64,000 nucleotides of DNA, taken from positions 186,001 to 250,000 of the forward strand of contig CAWHMD010000005.1 in NCBI GenBank assembly GCA_963830385.1, read 5' to 3'. The position numbers and the translations under genes are program-made. Below are positions 45,977 to 55,612 of the stretch, in pieces. How positions within the stretch are numbered: the stretch's first letter is position 1; each line of letters begins with the position of its first letter. Below the pieces are notes generated by a model. That model searched no databases. It was not told where the DNA came from and worked only from the letters and a program-made list of their open reading frames with translations. The stretch is from Bog-532 sp963830385 (GTDB lineage Bacteria; Actinomycetota; Actinomycetes; Streptosporangiales; Streptosporangiaceae).

Positions 45977-46882
45977 TCACCTGGCGGACGAGGCGCCGGG
46001 GGCGTTCCCGCGGGCGGTTTCGGCCCGGTGACCTGGGTCGCTGCGCACCAGCGGCGGCCCGATGACGTCGGGGCCATGCCGGTGCCGGGTCCGGTACAGA
46101 TACGCGGCCGCGCCGACGATCGTCACGATCTCGGCCCACTGATCCACCCGCAACCCGGCCAGCTGCGGGGCCGGGCCGACGAGAAGCGATTCGGCAGCGC
46201 AGAGGCCGCTGAAGGTCAGCGCGAGCTGGAGTGCGAAGGCCCGCTCGCCGATCAGCGCGAACCGCCGCGCGGCCCACATCACGATGAGTCCGGCCACCAC
46301 GCACCACAGCGTTTCGTACCCGAACACCGGTTCAAACGTGGCGAAGTTCTCATAACCGGCCAGCCGGTGGGCGGGATCGATCTCCACCGCCCAGGGCAAC
46401 CCGGATGGCCGTCCGTAGGTGGCCTGGCTGGACCAGCCGCCCAGGTAGGCGACGGCCGCCCCCAGCGCGACGGCCGGGGCGGCGGCGCCGGCCATCGGGC
46501 CCAGCCGGATCCCGGCCCGGCGGCAGGCGATCCAGGCGCCGAGCGCGCCGAGCGCGATCGCGCCCGGCACCCCGATGGCGCCGTCCCAGGCGCGGGCGGC
46601 CGACCAGACGTGCGGGTGGGTCGGGAACAGGTGCCGGGCCAGGTCCACGGCCCCGCCCCCGATCGCTCCGATCAGGCCGAACGGCACGGCCCAGGCCGCC
46701 ACGTCCAGCACCAGATCCGCGCGCCCGCCCGCCTTGACGTAGCGCTGGGCGGTCAGCCACACCGCGCCGATGATGCCGATCACGATGCACAGCGCGTAGG
46801 CCCGCACCGGTACCGGCCCGAGGTGCCACTCGCCGCGGGCCGGGCTCGGCAGGAACGCGACCGGTGAGTCCGTCTGCTTCAG
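45977..46882 (-). CDS. Lgt-family membrane protein lacking catalytic signature residues
   Basis: About 301 residues aligning along their length with prolipoprotein diacylglyceryl transferase (AFLPSPARGEWHLGPVPVRA, AAWAVPFGLIGAI, WDGAIGVPGAIALGALGAWI). The Lgt signature GRxGNFxNxE is replaced by AYLGGWSSQATYG, and the C-terminal GRFxxExxR is replaced by SGLCAAESLLVG. The essential Arg and Asn residues are thus missing and transferase activity is doubtful. The start is unclear: CTG 46882 overlaps the trpA stop, while the first standard start (GTG 46807) would remove the conserved N-terminus. It is the last gene of the trp string. Confidence 0.8.
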   Translation of the reverse strand: MKQTDSPVAFLPSPARGEWHLGPVPVRAYALCIVIGIIGAVWLTAQRYVKAGGRADLVLDVAAWAVPFGLIGAIGGGAVDLARHLFPTHPHVWSAARAWDGAIGVPGAIALGALGAWIACRRAGIRLGPMAGAAAPAVALGAAVAYLGGWSSQATYGRPSGLPWAVEIDPAHRLAGYENFATFEPVFGYETLWCVVAGLIVMWAARRFALIGERAFALQLALTFSGLCAAESLLVGPAPQLAGLRVDQWAEIVTIVGAAAYLYRTRHRHGPDVIGPPLVRSDPGHRAETARGNAPGASSAR

Positions 46883-47732
46883 CTCCCTGCGGAGGGCTGG
46901 GCTGCCGTGGGCTGGGCTGCCCTGGGGTGGGCGGCGCGGACCCCAGCGGCCAGGTCGGCGGCCAGGTCACGGACCGCGATCACCCCCGCGTCGAGGGTGG
47001 GGGCATTGAGCAGCCGCTGCACGAACGCGGAGCCGACGATCACGCCGTCGGCGAACCGGGCCACCTCGGCGGCCTGCGCGCCGTCCCGGACGCCGAGGCC
47101 AACCGCGACCGGCAGGCGGGTGCACTCGCGGACCTTGCCGACCAGTCCGGCGGCCTGGTCGCTGACCATGGCCCGGGTACCGGTGATGCCCATCAGCGAG
47201 GCCGCGTAGACGAAGCCGCGGCAGGCCGCGGTTACGGTCTGGATGCGCTCAAGGGTAGAACTGGGCGCGACCAGGAACACCCGGTCCAGGCCGTACTCGT
47301 CGGAGGCCTCGATCCAGGGTCCCGCCTCTTCCGGCGGCAGATCTGGGGTGATCAGGCCCGCGCCGCCCGCCGCGGCCAGATCCCGGGCGAACGCCGGAAC
47401 GCCGTAGTGGTCGATGGGGTTCCAGTAGGTCATGACCAGGGCGGGGACGCCGGCGGCGGCCACCACTTCGACCGTGCGGAGCACGTCGGCGACGTGGGTG
47501 CCGCCGGTCAGGGCGGCGTGCACCGCCTCCTGGATGACCGGCCCGTCCATCAGCGGGTCGGAGTACGGCAGGCCGATCTCCACCACGTCGGCGCCGGCCT
47601 CGGCCATGGCCACTGCGGCCGCGATCGCCCCGTCGACGCTGGGGAACCCGGCCGGCAGGTAGCCGACGACGGCGGCCCGCTGCTCGGCGGCCGCCTTCTC
47701 GAAAGCCTGGCTGACAGGACTGACGGGTGTGG

Positions 47733-47736
<4 letters not shown>
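46879..47736 (-). CDS. trpA: Tryptophan synthase alpha chain
   Basis: A 285-residue TIM-barrel subunit releasing indole from indole-3-glycerol phosphate. The catalytic Glu is in VVEIGLPYSDPLMDGPVIQE, which also carries the catalytic Asp. GITGTRAM and VAVGLGVRDG bind the phosphate. The C-terminus ends in an Ala/Gln/Pro-rich tail. It overlaps trpB by four bases. Confidence 0.97.
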
Positions 47737-48979
<1,243 letters not shown>

Positions 48980-48983
<4 letters not shown>

Positions 48984-49789
48984 TGGCGGTCCGTCCGGAG
49001 GGCGGGGTGATTGGCCGCGGTCACCAGGTCAGCGACGGCCGCGCGGGCATCCTTGCCGGTGACCACGCTCTCCCCCACCAGCACCGCGTCGGCCCCGGCA
49101 GCGGCGTAGGCCAGCAGGTCATGAGGCCCGCGGACCCCGGATTCGGCGATCTTGACGATGCCCTCGGGGATGCGCGGCAGCATGGCCGTCACGGTGCGCC
49201 GGTCCAGCCGCAGCGTGGTCAGGTCGCGGGCGTTGACCCCGATGACCTTAGCCCCGGCGTCCAGCGCGCGCTCGAGCTCGGCCTCGGCGTGGACCTCGAC
49301 CAGCGGCACCAGGCCGATCGACTCGGCCCGCTCCACCAGCGAGACCAGCGCGCTCTGCTCGAGCGCGGCCACGATCAGCAGCACCAGGTCGGCCCCGTAG
49401 GCCCGGGCCTCCCAGAGCTGGTAGGAGCTGACCACAAAGTCCTTACGGAGCAAGGGGACCTGCACGGCCTTGCGCACCGCGGCCAGGTCCTCCAGTGTCC
49501 CGTTGAACCGTCGCTTCTCGGTCAGCACGCTGATCACCCGGGCGCCGCCGGCCTCGTAGGCGGCGGCCAGCGCGGCAGGATCGGCGATCTCCGCCATCGC
49601 GCCCTTGGATGGGCTGGCTCGCTTGACTTCCGCGATCACGCTGACGCCGTCGGCCTTGAGCGCGGCGGCGCCGTCACGTAGTGACGGAGCCTTCGCCGCC
49701 AGCTCCTTGAGCTGTTCCAGGGAAACCCGCTGCTGCCGTTCGGCGAGATCAGCACGTACGCCGTCCAGGATCTCGTCGAGCACTGTCAC
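48980..49789 (-). CDS. trpC: Indole-3-glycerol phosphate synthase
   Basis: A 269-residue TIM-barrel enzyme. VIAEVKRASPSKGAMAEIAD has the catalytic Glu and Lys, VPLLRKDFVVSSYQLWEARA the second Lys, and IGVNARDLTTL and IAESGVRGPHDL follow. GTG 49789 matches the usual N-terminus VTVLDEILDGVRADLAERQQ. A longer in-frame extension to GTG 49870 has no family support. No leader peptide rich in Trp codons was found in the 140 bases upstream. Confidence 0.96.
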
Positions 49790-49929
49790 GCGGTCCGCAG
49801 TCCCCTCAGGATCGACTGTGATGTTCTCGATGCTAGCGGGACCATGGATGCGGCCCGGCAGGCACCCCACGGTTACCGGTGTGCGCGTTCAGCGCCCGTT
49901 GCCGTGGTGTTCAGGGAATGTTACCCGGC

Positions 49930-50775
49930 TTACCCAGCGTGCGTGCCTGGGGTGGTCTGACCCGGGCTGGCTGGGGCGTCGAGGATGTAGCCGACGCCGC
50001 GGACGGTGCGGATCACGCTGGGGTCGGGCAGCTTGGCGCGGAGCTGGCTGACGTGGACGTCGATGGCCCGGCCGGAGGCCGGATGGCCAGGGGTGGACCG
50101 GCTCAGGATGGCTTGCAGGCGGCCGCGGCTCAGCACCCGGCCGAGGTGGCCGGCCAGCGCGGCCAGCAGGGCGGATTCGGCGGGGGTGAGGGCCGCCGTG
50201 GGCTCCGGGACCTCGGTCGCGGTAGCGGCGCGGGCCGGGCTGGGGGGCGGGGACGGCCGGGGGGCGATGGCGAGGACCCGGGAGACCAGGAGGCGGGGGC
50301 TGAACGGGCGCCAGAGGCAGGACTCGGCGGCGATTCGCAGGTCCCGGGGGCGCATGCTGGACGACAGCAGGAACAGGGTGGGCAGCCGGGACGGCGGGGG
50401 GTTGCTGGGCTGGTGGGACGACAGGGGACTCTGGGGCTGGTGGGTGCTGTGGGGTGGGGATGGCGGGGCGTTGCGGGACGAGTGGGTGAGCAGGCGGCGG
50501 AGCCGGCGGGCGTCAAGGCCGGGCATCGTGAGGTCGAGGACGGCGACCGAGGCGGCGCGGGCGGCCAGCGCGGCGGTGGTCTCGTCGGCGCCGGTGGTGA
50601 TGGTGACGTGGGCGCCGGCGCGGGTCAGGTAGCGGCGGGCCAGTTCGGCGACGTCGGGGTCGTGCTCGGCGAGGAGGACGGCTAGCGCGGCGGTGGCGGG
50701 TTCCGGCGCGGAGGTGGCGGATCCGGACGCGGGGCGGGGGGCGCCGGCGGCGGGGTCAGCGGGGGGTGCGGCCAC
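49930..50775 (-). CDS. OmpR-like response regulator with a degenerate receiver domain, inside the trp cluster
   Basis: About 281 residues. The N-terminal Ala/Pro-rich stretch is followed by a receiver-like domain (AVLLAEHDPDVAELARRYLT, Asp81 in VAVLDLTMPGLDARR). It is interrupted by a Pro/Ser/Asn-rich insert of ~35 residues, and the conserved Lys is Arg (CLWRPFSPRLL). The C-terminus is a good winged helix (LTPAESALLAALAGHLGRVL, IDVHVSQLRAKL, VIRTVRGVGYIL). GTG 50775 overlaps the end of the Trp-associated membrane gene. No kinase is nearby. It may be an orphan or phosphorylation-independent regulator of the trp genes. Confidence 0.72.
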   Translation of the reverse strand: MAAPPADPAAGAPRPASGSATSAPEPATAALAVLLAEHDPDVAELARRYLTRAGAHVTITTGADETTAALAARAASVAVLDLTMPGLDARRLRRLLTHSSRNAPPSPPHSTHQPQSPLSSHQPSNPPPSRLPTLFLLSSSMRPRDLRIAAESCLWRPFSPRLLVSRVLAIAPRPSPPPSPARAATATEVPEPTAALTPAESALLAALAGHLGRVLSRGRLQAILSRSTPGHPASGRAIDVHVSQLRAKLPDPSVIRTVRGVGYILDAPASPGQTTPGTHAG

Positions 50776-51595
50776 CAGTGGTCCCGGTCGGGCCGGCGGC
50801 TCCGGTGCTCTCGGTGGTCGCGGCGGGGCTGGGCTCGGGGGGCTCGGGCTCCAGGGTGGGGTCGTCGCCGCGGGTGATGGAATCCCAGAGGGCGGCCTGG
50901 TCGAGCTGGGAGGCCGGGACCGGGGCGGCGGGCGCGGCGCGGCCGGGGTGGTCCGGGCGGGTGGGGGTGGACTGGCGTTCGTAGCGGCCGGACATGACCG
51001 GCCAGCGGGTGCCGCGCCAGACGGTGAGCAGGCCGGCCACGATGATGGCGGCGGCGCCGGCGAACAGGGCGATGCGCCAGGGGACGCCGAGCAGCATCGT
51101 GTGGACCGAGGAGTCGCCGGTGACGACCGCGCCGGCCGGGGAGCCGGAGGACGCGCCGCCGGTGGTGGAGCCGGAGCCACCCGAGGCGACCGACGACGAG
51201 GTGCTGACCTTGGACGAGGCGGCGGCGATGACGCGGGCGGCGCTCAGCGAGCCGCTGGCGGCGATGACCGCGCCCACGCCGCACAGGGCGAGGATCGCGC
51301 CGGCCACCCGGCGGAGCAGGCCACGGGTGGCGATGATCGCGGCCAGGCAGGCCAGCCCGGCCAGCGCCAATGCCCCGGCCGCGGGCACCATGTCCTGGCC
51401 GGTGACGGTGATCGACTGGGACGGCAGCGGCCTGGGCTCGGTGTAGACGGCGCGGGCCCAGCCCTGGCGGACGGCCAGCAGGGCCAGCGCGGCGCCGGCC
51501 GCGCCGAGCAGGAGCATGAGCACGAACTCGCGCCGGGGACGGGCGGCCGCGCGGGAAGCCGGGGGGGCGCCGGTGGGCGCGGGGTCGTCAGCCAT
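50756..51595 (-). CDS. Trp biosynthesis-associated membrane protein
   Basis: A 279-residue protein of the actinobacterial Trp_oprn_chp family, found in trp operons and of unknown function. It has about four membrane spans (FVLMLLLGAAGAALALLAVR, ALALAGLACLAAIIATRGLL, RVAGAILALCGVGAVIAASG, IALFAGAAAIIVAGLLTVW) with a Ser/Gly-rich external loop and the family-typical SGRYE segment before a hydrophilic tail. ATG 51595 overlaps hisI by eight bases. Confidence 0.85.
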   Translation of the reverse strand: MADDPAPTGAPPASRAAARPRREFVLMLLLGAAGAALALLAVRQGWARAVYTEPRPLPSQSITVTGQDMVPAAGALALAGLACLAAIIATRGLLRRVAGAILALCGVGAVIAASGSLSAARVIAAASSKVSTSSSVASGGSGSTTGGASSGSPAGAVVTGDSSVHTMLLGVPWRIALFAGAAAIIVAGLLTVWRGTRWPVMSGRYERQSTPTRPDHPGRAAPAAPVPASQLDQAALWDSITRGDDPTLEPEPPEPSPAATTESTGAAGPTGTTGGRTPR

Positions 51596-51986
51596 CCGCG
51601 GGGACGGGGTCGGGGCGCTGGCCGACGACGGCGTCCAGGCGGCCGGCGTCGAAGCAGGTGCGGTCGCCGGTGTGGCAGGCCGCACCCACCTGGTCGACCT
51701 GGACCAGGATGGTGTCGGCGTCGCAGTCCAGGGCGACGGACTTGACCCACTGCTGGTGGCCCGAGGTCTCGCCCTTGACCCAGTATTCCTGGCGGCTGCG
51801 GGACCAGTAGGTGCAGCGGCCGGTCGTCAGCGTGCGGTGCAGCGCCTCGTCGTCCATCCAGCCGACCATCAGCACCTCGCCGGTGTCATGCTGCTGGGCG
51901 ACGGCCGGGAACAATCCTGCCTCGTCGCGCTTGAGGCGGCGGGCGACTTCTGGGTCCAGGGCGGACGGACGGGCGGCATCGCTCAT
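51588..51986 (-). CDS. hisI: Phosphoribosyl-AMP cyclohydrolase
   Basis: A 132-residue metal enzyme opening the adenine ring of PR-AMP in histidine synthesis. VGWMDDEALHRTLTTGRCTY, then WSRSRQEYWVKGETSGHQQW, and the metal-binding DCDADT and CHTGDRTCF are intact. It opens the his/trp string and is divergent from the gene at 52030, with 43 bases between. Confidence 0.96.
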   Translation of the reverse strand: MSDAARPSALDPEVARRLKRDEAGLFPAVAQQHDTGEVLMVGWMDDEALHRTLTTGRCTYWSRSRQEYWVKGETSGHQQWVKSVALDCDADTILVQVDQVGAACHTGDRTCFDAGRLDAVVGQRPDPVPADG

Positions 51987-52029
51987 GCGTGCCAGCCTAG
52001 CCGGGGCGTGGTGTCGCTACGATGCCCGG

Positions 52030-52671
52030 ATGGGATACGCGCGCGACGAACGGCTCGGGCTGTGCAGCACGCTGACGGAGGTGGACCCGGACGCGCCGAC
52101 GTTGTGTGCGGGCTGGACGGCGCGGGACCTGGCCGCCCACCTGGTGCTGCGTGAGCGCCGGATGGATGCCGCCGCCGGTATACCCGGCGGGCCGCTGGCC
52201 GGGCACACCGCGCGGGTGCAGCGGCGGCTGGCCGAGCACACCCCCTACACCGAGCTGATCGGCACGATCCGCAGCGGGCCGCCGAGGCTGTCGCCGTACC
52301 GCATCCCGGGCATGGACGAGCGGATCAACACCGTGGAGTTCTTCGTGCACCACGAGGACGTGCGGCGCGGGCAGCCGAACTGGAAGCCGCGGGAGCTGCT
52401 GGACGGGCTGTCCGACACGCTGTGGGACCGGCTCTCGATGGCCCGCTTCCTGCTGCGCAAGGTCCGGGTCGGGATGGAGTTCGCCCGGGAAGACGGGGAG
52501 GACTCCGGCTACCGGATGACGGTGCGGCGGGGCACCCCGGTGGTGACCGTGATCGGCACCCCCGCCGAGCTCACCCTGTACACCGCCGGCCGCCGCTCGG
52601 CGGCACAGGTGCGGCTGGACGGCACCGATGCCGCCGTGGAGATGGTGACCCAGGCCACCTGGCGACTGTAA
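52030..52671 (+). CDS. TIGR03085-family protein (mycothiol-dependent maleylpyruvate isomerase-like fold)
   Basis: A 213-residue protein of an actinobacterial family related to DinB/maleylpyruvate isomerases. It has LCAGWTARDLAAHLVLRERR with a potential metal-binding His, and INTVEFFVHHEDVRRGQPNW. The biochemical role is unknown. It starts at ATG 52030, close to the hisI start on the other strand, so the two probably share a promoter region. Confidence 0.82.
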   Translation: MGYARDERLGLCSTLTEVDPDAPTLCAGWTARDLAAHLVLRERRMDAAAGIPGGPLAGHTARVQRRLAEHTPYTELIGTIRSGPPRLSPYRIPGMDERINTVEFFVHHEDVRRGQPNWKPRELLDGLSDTLWDRLSMARFLLRKVRVGMEFAREDGEDSGYRMTVRRGTPVVTVIGTPAELTLYTAGRRSAAQVRLDGTDAAVEMVTQATWRL

Positions 52672-52698
52672 CCCCGCCGGAACGTTTTCAGGGTCTTC

Positions 52699-53043
52699 CT
52701 ACGAACGCATCTCCCGCTTGAGCCGGGCCAGCTCGGCATCCACATCTTCGTGGGCAGCTGGCTTGGCGCTCTCCACGGTCCAGGCCGGCGCCGGGGCGAT
52801 CTCCTTGGCGGGCTGAGCCGGCTCTTCCCGGACCTGGCGCTTGCGGGCGGTCTTCTCCTGCTTGACCTCGGCGCGGCGCTCGCGGGCGAGCTTGTACTGG
52901 CTGTGCGCCTTGACCGCGACGGCGATGATCAGCCCGATCACGAGCGCGATGACCGCCCACTCCAGCAGCCGGAAGACCGACTCGATGACAATGAAGGCGA
53001 TCAGGGCGCCGAGCGCGATCATGACGACCTTTGCCCACCGCAT
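52699..53043 (-). CDS. Small membrane protein with charged coiled-coil tail
   Basis: A 114-residue protein. Two hydrophobic segments (VVMIALGALIAFIVIESVF, LLEWAVIALVIGLIIAVAV) are followed by a long charged helix (YKLARERRAEVKQEKTARKR) and a C-terminal HEDVDAELARLKREM that looks like a short coiled coil. I do not recognise a family. It is convergent with the TIGR03085 gene and divergent from ppgK. Confidence 0.7.
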   Translation of the reverse strand: MRWAKVVMIALGALIAFIVIESVFRLLEWAVIALVIGLIIAVAVKAHSQYKLARERRAEVKQEKTARKRQVREEPAQPAKEIAPAPAWTVESAKPAAHEDVDAELARLKREMRS

Positions 53044-53159
53044 CAGCCGCCCCCTTTCCGCGGCTTAACACGCCCTGAGGGGGCATGTACTAGCCACGAG
53101 TTTACTCGCGAGTGCGCGATACTGGGCAGCGCTGGCCCGGGTGGGATAAGGAGCAGAGC

Positions 53160-54035
53160 ATGCACGCACTGGGTATCGACATCGGCGGGACCGGGATCAA
53201 GGCCGCGCCGGTCGACCTGGAAACCGGCAAGTTCGTGGCCGACCGGGTCAAGATCGCGACCCCGCGCCCGGCCGAGCCGGACGCGGTCGCCGACGTCGTG
53301 GCCAAACTCGTGTCCAGGTTCTCCTGGACCGGGCCGATCGGCTGCACGTTCCCGGGCGTGGTCATGAACGGCGTGACCCGGACCGCGGCCAACCTGGACA
53401 AGGCGTGGATCGGCGTGGACGGCCGGGAACTGCTGTGCAAGGCGACCGGCCAGGACATCCGGCTGATCAACGACGCCGACGCGGCCGGGGTGGCGGAGAT
53501 GACGTTCGGGGCCGGTAAGAATGAGAGCGACACCGTGTTCATGGTGACGTTCGGCACCGGCATCGGCAGCGCGCTGTTCGTGGACGGCGTCCTGGTGCCG
53601 AACACCGAGTTCGGGCACATCGAGATCCGCGGCAAGGACGCCGAATCGCGGGCCTCCGAGCGGGCCAAGGTCTCGGGCGACCTGAGCTGGAAGCACTGGG
53701 CCAAGAACGTCAACGAGTACCTGGAGCACATCGAGGCGCTGGTGTCCCCGCAGCTGATCATCGTCGGCGGCGGTATCAGCAAGCAGTCGGACAAGTTCCT
53801 GCCGCTGATGACCGGGCTGCACGCGCGGGTGGTGCCGGCCGCGATGCTCAACGACGCGGGGATCACGGGTGCGGCGATGGCCGCCCATCCGGCGTCGGCT
53901 GCTCCGGTGCGGGCGGGCTCGGGGGTGACCAGCACGACCGTCCTGGTCCCGACCCCGGAGGGGCGGGGTGGCAGCGGGACCAGCGGTGACCAGGGCCTGC
54001 CGGGGTTCCCCGACCCGGGCCTGCCGCCCGCCTAG
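53160..54035 (+). CDS. ppgK: Polyphosphate glucokinase
   Basis: A 291-residue ROK-type kinase using polyphosphate and usually ATP to phosphorylate glucose, a hallmark of actinobacteria. It starts MHALGIDIGGTGIKAAPVDL. LINDADAAGVAEMTFGAG has the catalytic Asp, and VTFGTGIGSALFVDG and NTEFGHIEIRGKDAE follow. ATG 53160 has AAGGAG at good distance. The last ~45 residues (Gly/Ser/Pro-rich) extend beyond typical members. The stop directly abuts the hisF stop. Confidence 0.93.
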   Translation: MHALGIDIGGTGIKAAPVDLETGKFVADRVKIATPRPAEPDAVADVVAKLVSRFSWTGPIGCTFPGVVMNGVTRTAANLDKAWIGVDGRELLCKATGQDIRLINDADAAGVAEMTFGAGKNESDTVFMVTFGTGIGSALFVDGVLVPNTEFGHIEIRGKDAESRASERAKVSGDLSWKHWAKNVNEYLEHIEALVSPQLIIVGGGISKQSDKFLPLMTGLHARVVPAAMLNDAGITGAAMAAHPASAAPVRAGSGVTSTTVLVPTPEGRGGSGTSGDQGLPGFPDPGLPPA

Positions 54036-54839
54036 CTACCGGACAGGGCGGCCGGCGGCGCGCAGGGCGTCCTTGACCTGGCCGATGCGCAGGGTGCCGA
54101 AGTGGAACACGCTGGCGGCCAGCACCGCGTCGGCGCCGGCGTCGACGGCGGGGGCGAAGTGGCCGGCCTGGCCCGCTCCCCCGCTGGCGATGACCGGCAC
54201 GTCCACCACCGCCCGGACCGCCCTGATCAGCTCGAGGTCGAAACCGGCCTCGGTGCCGTCGGCGTCCATCGAGTTCAGCAGGATCTCGCCGGCGCCCAGC
54301 CCGGCCCCGCGGCGCGCCCAGGCGACCGCGTCGATGCCGGTGCCGCGGCGGCCGCCGTGGGTGGTCACCTCGAAGCCGCTGGGCGGCGGGGTGGGCTCGG
54401 AACCATTCTGGTGCTGCCGCGGGCCGGGGCCGGTGTAGCGGCGGGCGTCGACCGACAGCACCACGCACTGGGAGCCGAACCGGCGGGCGGCCTCGCCCAG
54501 CAGTTCCGGGCGGGCGATGGCGGCGGTGTTCAGCGACACCTTGTCCGCGCCGGCCCGCAGCAGCCGGTCGACGTCCTCCTCGCTGCGCACGCCGCCGCCC
54601 ACCGTCAGCGGGATGAACACCTGCTCGGCGGTCCGGCGGACCACGTCGTAGGTGGTTTCCCGGCCGCCGCTGGACGCGGTGATGTCGAGGAAGGTCAGCT
54701 CGTCGGCGCCTTCGGCATCGTAGGCGGCGGCCAGTTCGACCGGGTCCCCGGCGTCGCGCAGGTCGCGGAAGTTGACGCCCTTGACCACCCGGCCGGCGTC
54801 CACGTCCAGGCAGGGGATGACTCTTACGGCGACCGTCAT
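54036..54839 (-). CDS. hisF: Imidazole glycerol phosphate synthase cyclase subunit
   Basis: A 267-residue TIM barrel that closes the imidazole ring with ammonia from HisH. The catalytic Asp residues are in VIPCLDVDAGRVVKGVNF and VVLSVDARRYTG. After the latter comes a short Pro/Gln-rich insertion before GFEVTTHGGR. LTVGGGVRSEEDVDRLL and VIASGGAGQAGHF bind phosphate. It overlaps priA by four bases. Confidence 0.97.
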   Translation of the reverse strand: MTVAVRVIPCLDVDAGRVVKGVNFRDLRDAGDPVELAAAYDAEGADELTFLDITASSGGRETTYDVVRRTAEQVFIPLTVGGGVRSEEDVDRLLRAGADKVSLNTAAIARPELLGEAARRFGSQCVVLSVDARRYTGPGPRQHQNGSEPTPPPSGFEVTTHGGRRGTGIDAVAWARRGAGLGAGEILLNSMDADGTEAGFDLELIRAVRAVVDVPVIASGGAGQAGHFAPAVDAGADAVLAASVFHFGTLRIGQVKDALRAAGRPVR

Positions 54840-55612
54840 CCGGAGACGGCTTTCAGCGCTTCTTCGAGGGTGAACGCGCCGGCGTAGAGGGCCTTGCCGA
54901 CGATCGCGCCCTCGACGCCCGCTGGGACCAGGCCCGCGATGGCCCGCAGGTCGGCCAGGCTGGAGATGCCGCCGCTGGCCACCACCGGGCGGCCGGTGCG
55001 GGCGCACACCTCACGCAGCAGGTCCAGGTTGGGCCCGCGCAAGGTGCCGTCCTTGGTCACGTCGGTGACCACGTAGCGGGCGCAGCCGTCGGATTCCAGC
55101 CGGTCCAGCGTCTCGTAGAGGTCGCCGCCCTCGGAGGTCCAGCCGCGGGCGGCCAGCCGGGTGCCGCGCACGTCCAGGCCGACCGCGATCTGGTCGCCGT
55201 GGCGGCTGATAACCTCGCGGACCCAGTCCGGGTTCTCCAGCGCGGCGGTGCCGATGTTGACCCGGGTGCAGCCGGTGGCCAGGGCGGCGGCCAGCGATTC
55301 GTCGTCGCGGATGCCGCCGGACAGTTCGACGTTCAGGTCCAGGCGGCGGACGACGTCCTTGAGCAGTGGCGCGTTGGAGCCGCGGCCGAACGCGGCGTCC
55401 AGGTCGACCAGGTGGATCCAGTCGGCACCGGCCCGCTGCCAGGCCAGCGCGGCCTCCATCGGGTCGCCGTAGCCGGTCTCGGTGCCGGCCTCACCCTGGA
55501 CCAGCCGCACCGCCTGGCCGCCGGCCACGTCGACCGCGGGGAGCAGGGTGAGTGTGGTGCTGGCCGTGCCGGCTGTGCCGGCTGTGTTGGCTGTGTTGGC
55601 TGTGTTGGTCAT
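54836..55612 (-). CDS. priA: Bifunctional HisA/TrpF isomerase PriA
   Basis: A 258-residue TIM barrel. Actinomycetes lacking trpF use PriA for both ProFAR (histidine) and PRA (tryptophan) isomerisation, and no separate trpF lies in the trp cluster here. LLPAVDVAGGQAVRLVQGEA has the first catalytic Asp, and YVVTDVTKDGTLRGPNLDLL the second plus the actinobacterial loop. The N-terminus is a TNTANTANTAGTAGTAST tract encoded by 9-bp tandem repeats. It overlaps hisH by four bases. Confidence 0.95.
   Translation of the reverse strand: MTNTANTANTAGTAGTASTTLTLLPAVDVAGGQAVRLVQGEAGTETGYGDPMEAALAWQRAGADWIHLVDLDAAFGRGSNAPLLKDVVRRLDLNVELSGGIRDDESLAAALATGCTRVNIGTAALENPDWVREVISRHGDQIAVGLDVRGTRLAARGWTSEGGDLYETLDRLESDGCARYVVTDVTKDGTLRGPNLDLLREVCARTGRPVVASGGISSLADLRAIAGLVPAGVEGAIVGKALYAGAFTLEEALKAVSG
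55568..55603. repeat. 9-bp tandem repeat at the 5' end of priA
   Basis: Four 9-base units (two GCCGGCTGT, two GTTGGCTGT on the plus strand) encode Ala-Gly-Thr and Ala-Asn-Thr triplets right after the PriA start. Being multiples of three, unit changes would not shift the frame. Confidence 0.8.

Noticed and set aside
49790..49929. Possible trp attenuator upstream of trpC
   Set aside because: No short peptide with Trp codons and no clear alternative hairpin pair was seen.
50776..51180. N-terminal extension of the OmpR-like regulator gene
   Set aside because: It is Pro/Ala/Ser/Arg-rich and antiphase to the Trp-associated membrane gene, which has clear membrane spans in its own frame.
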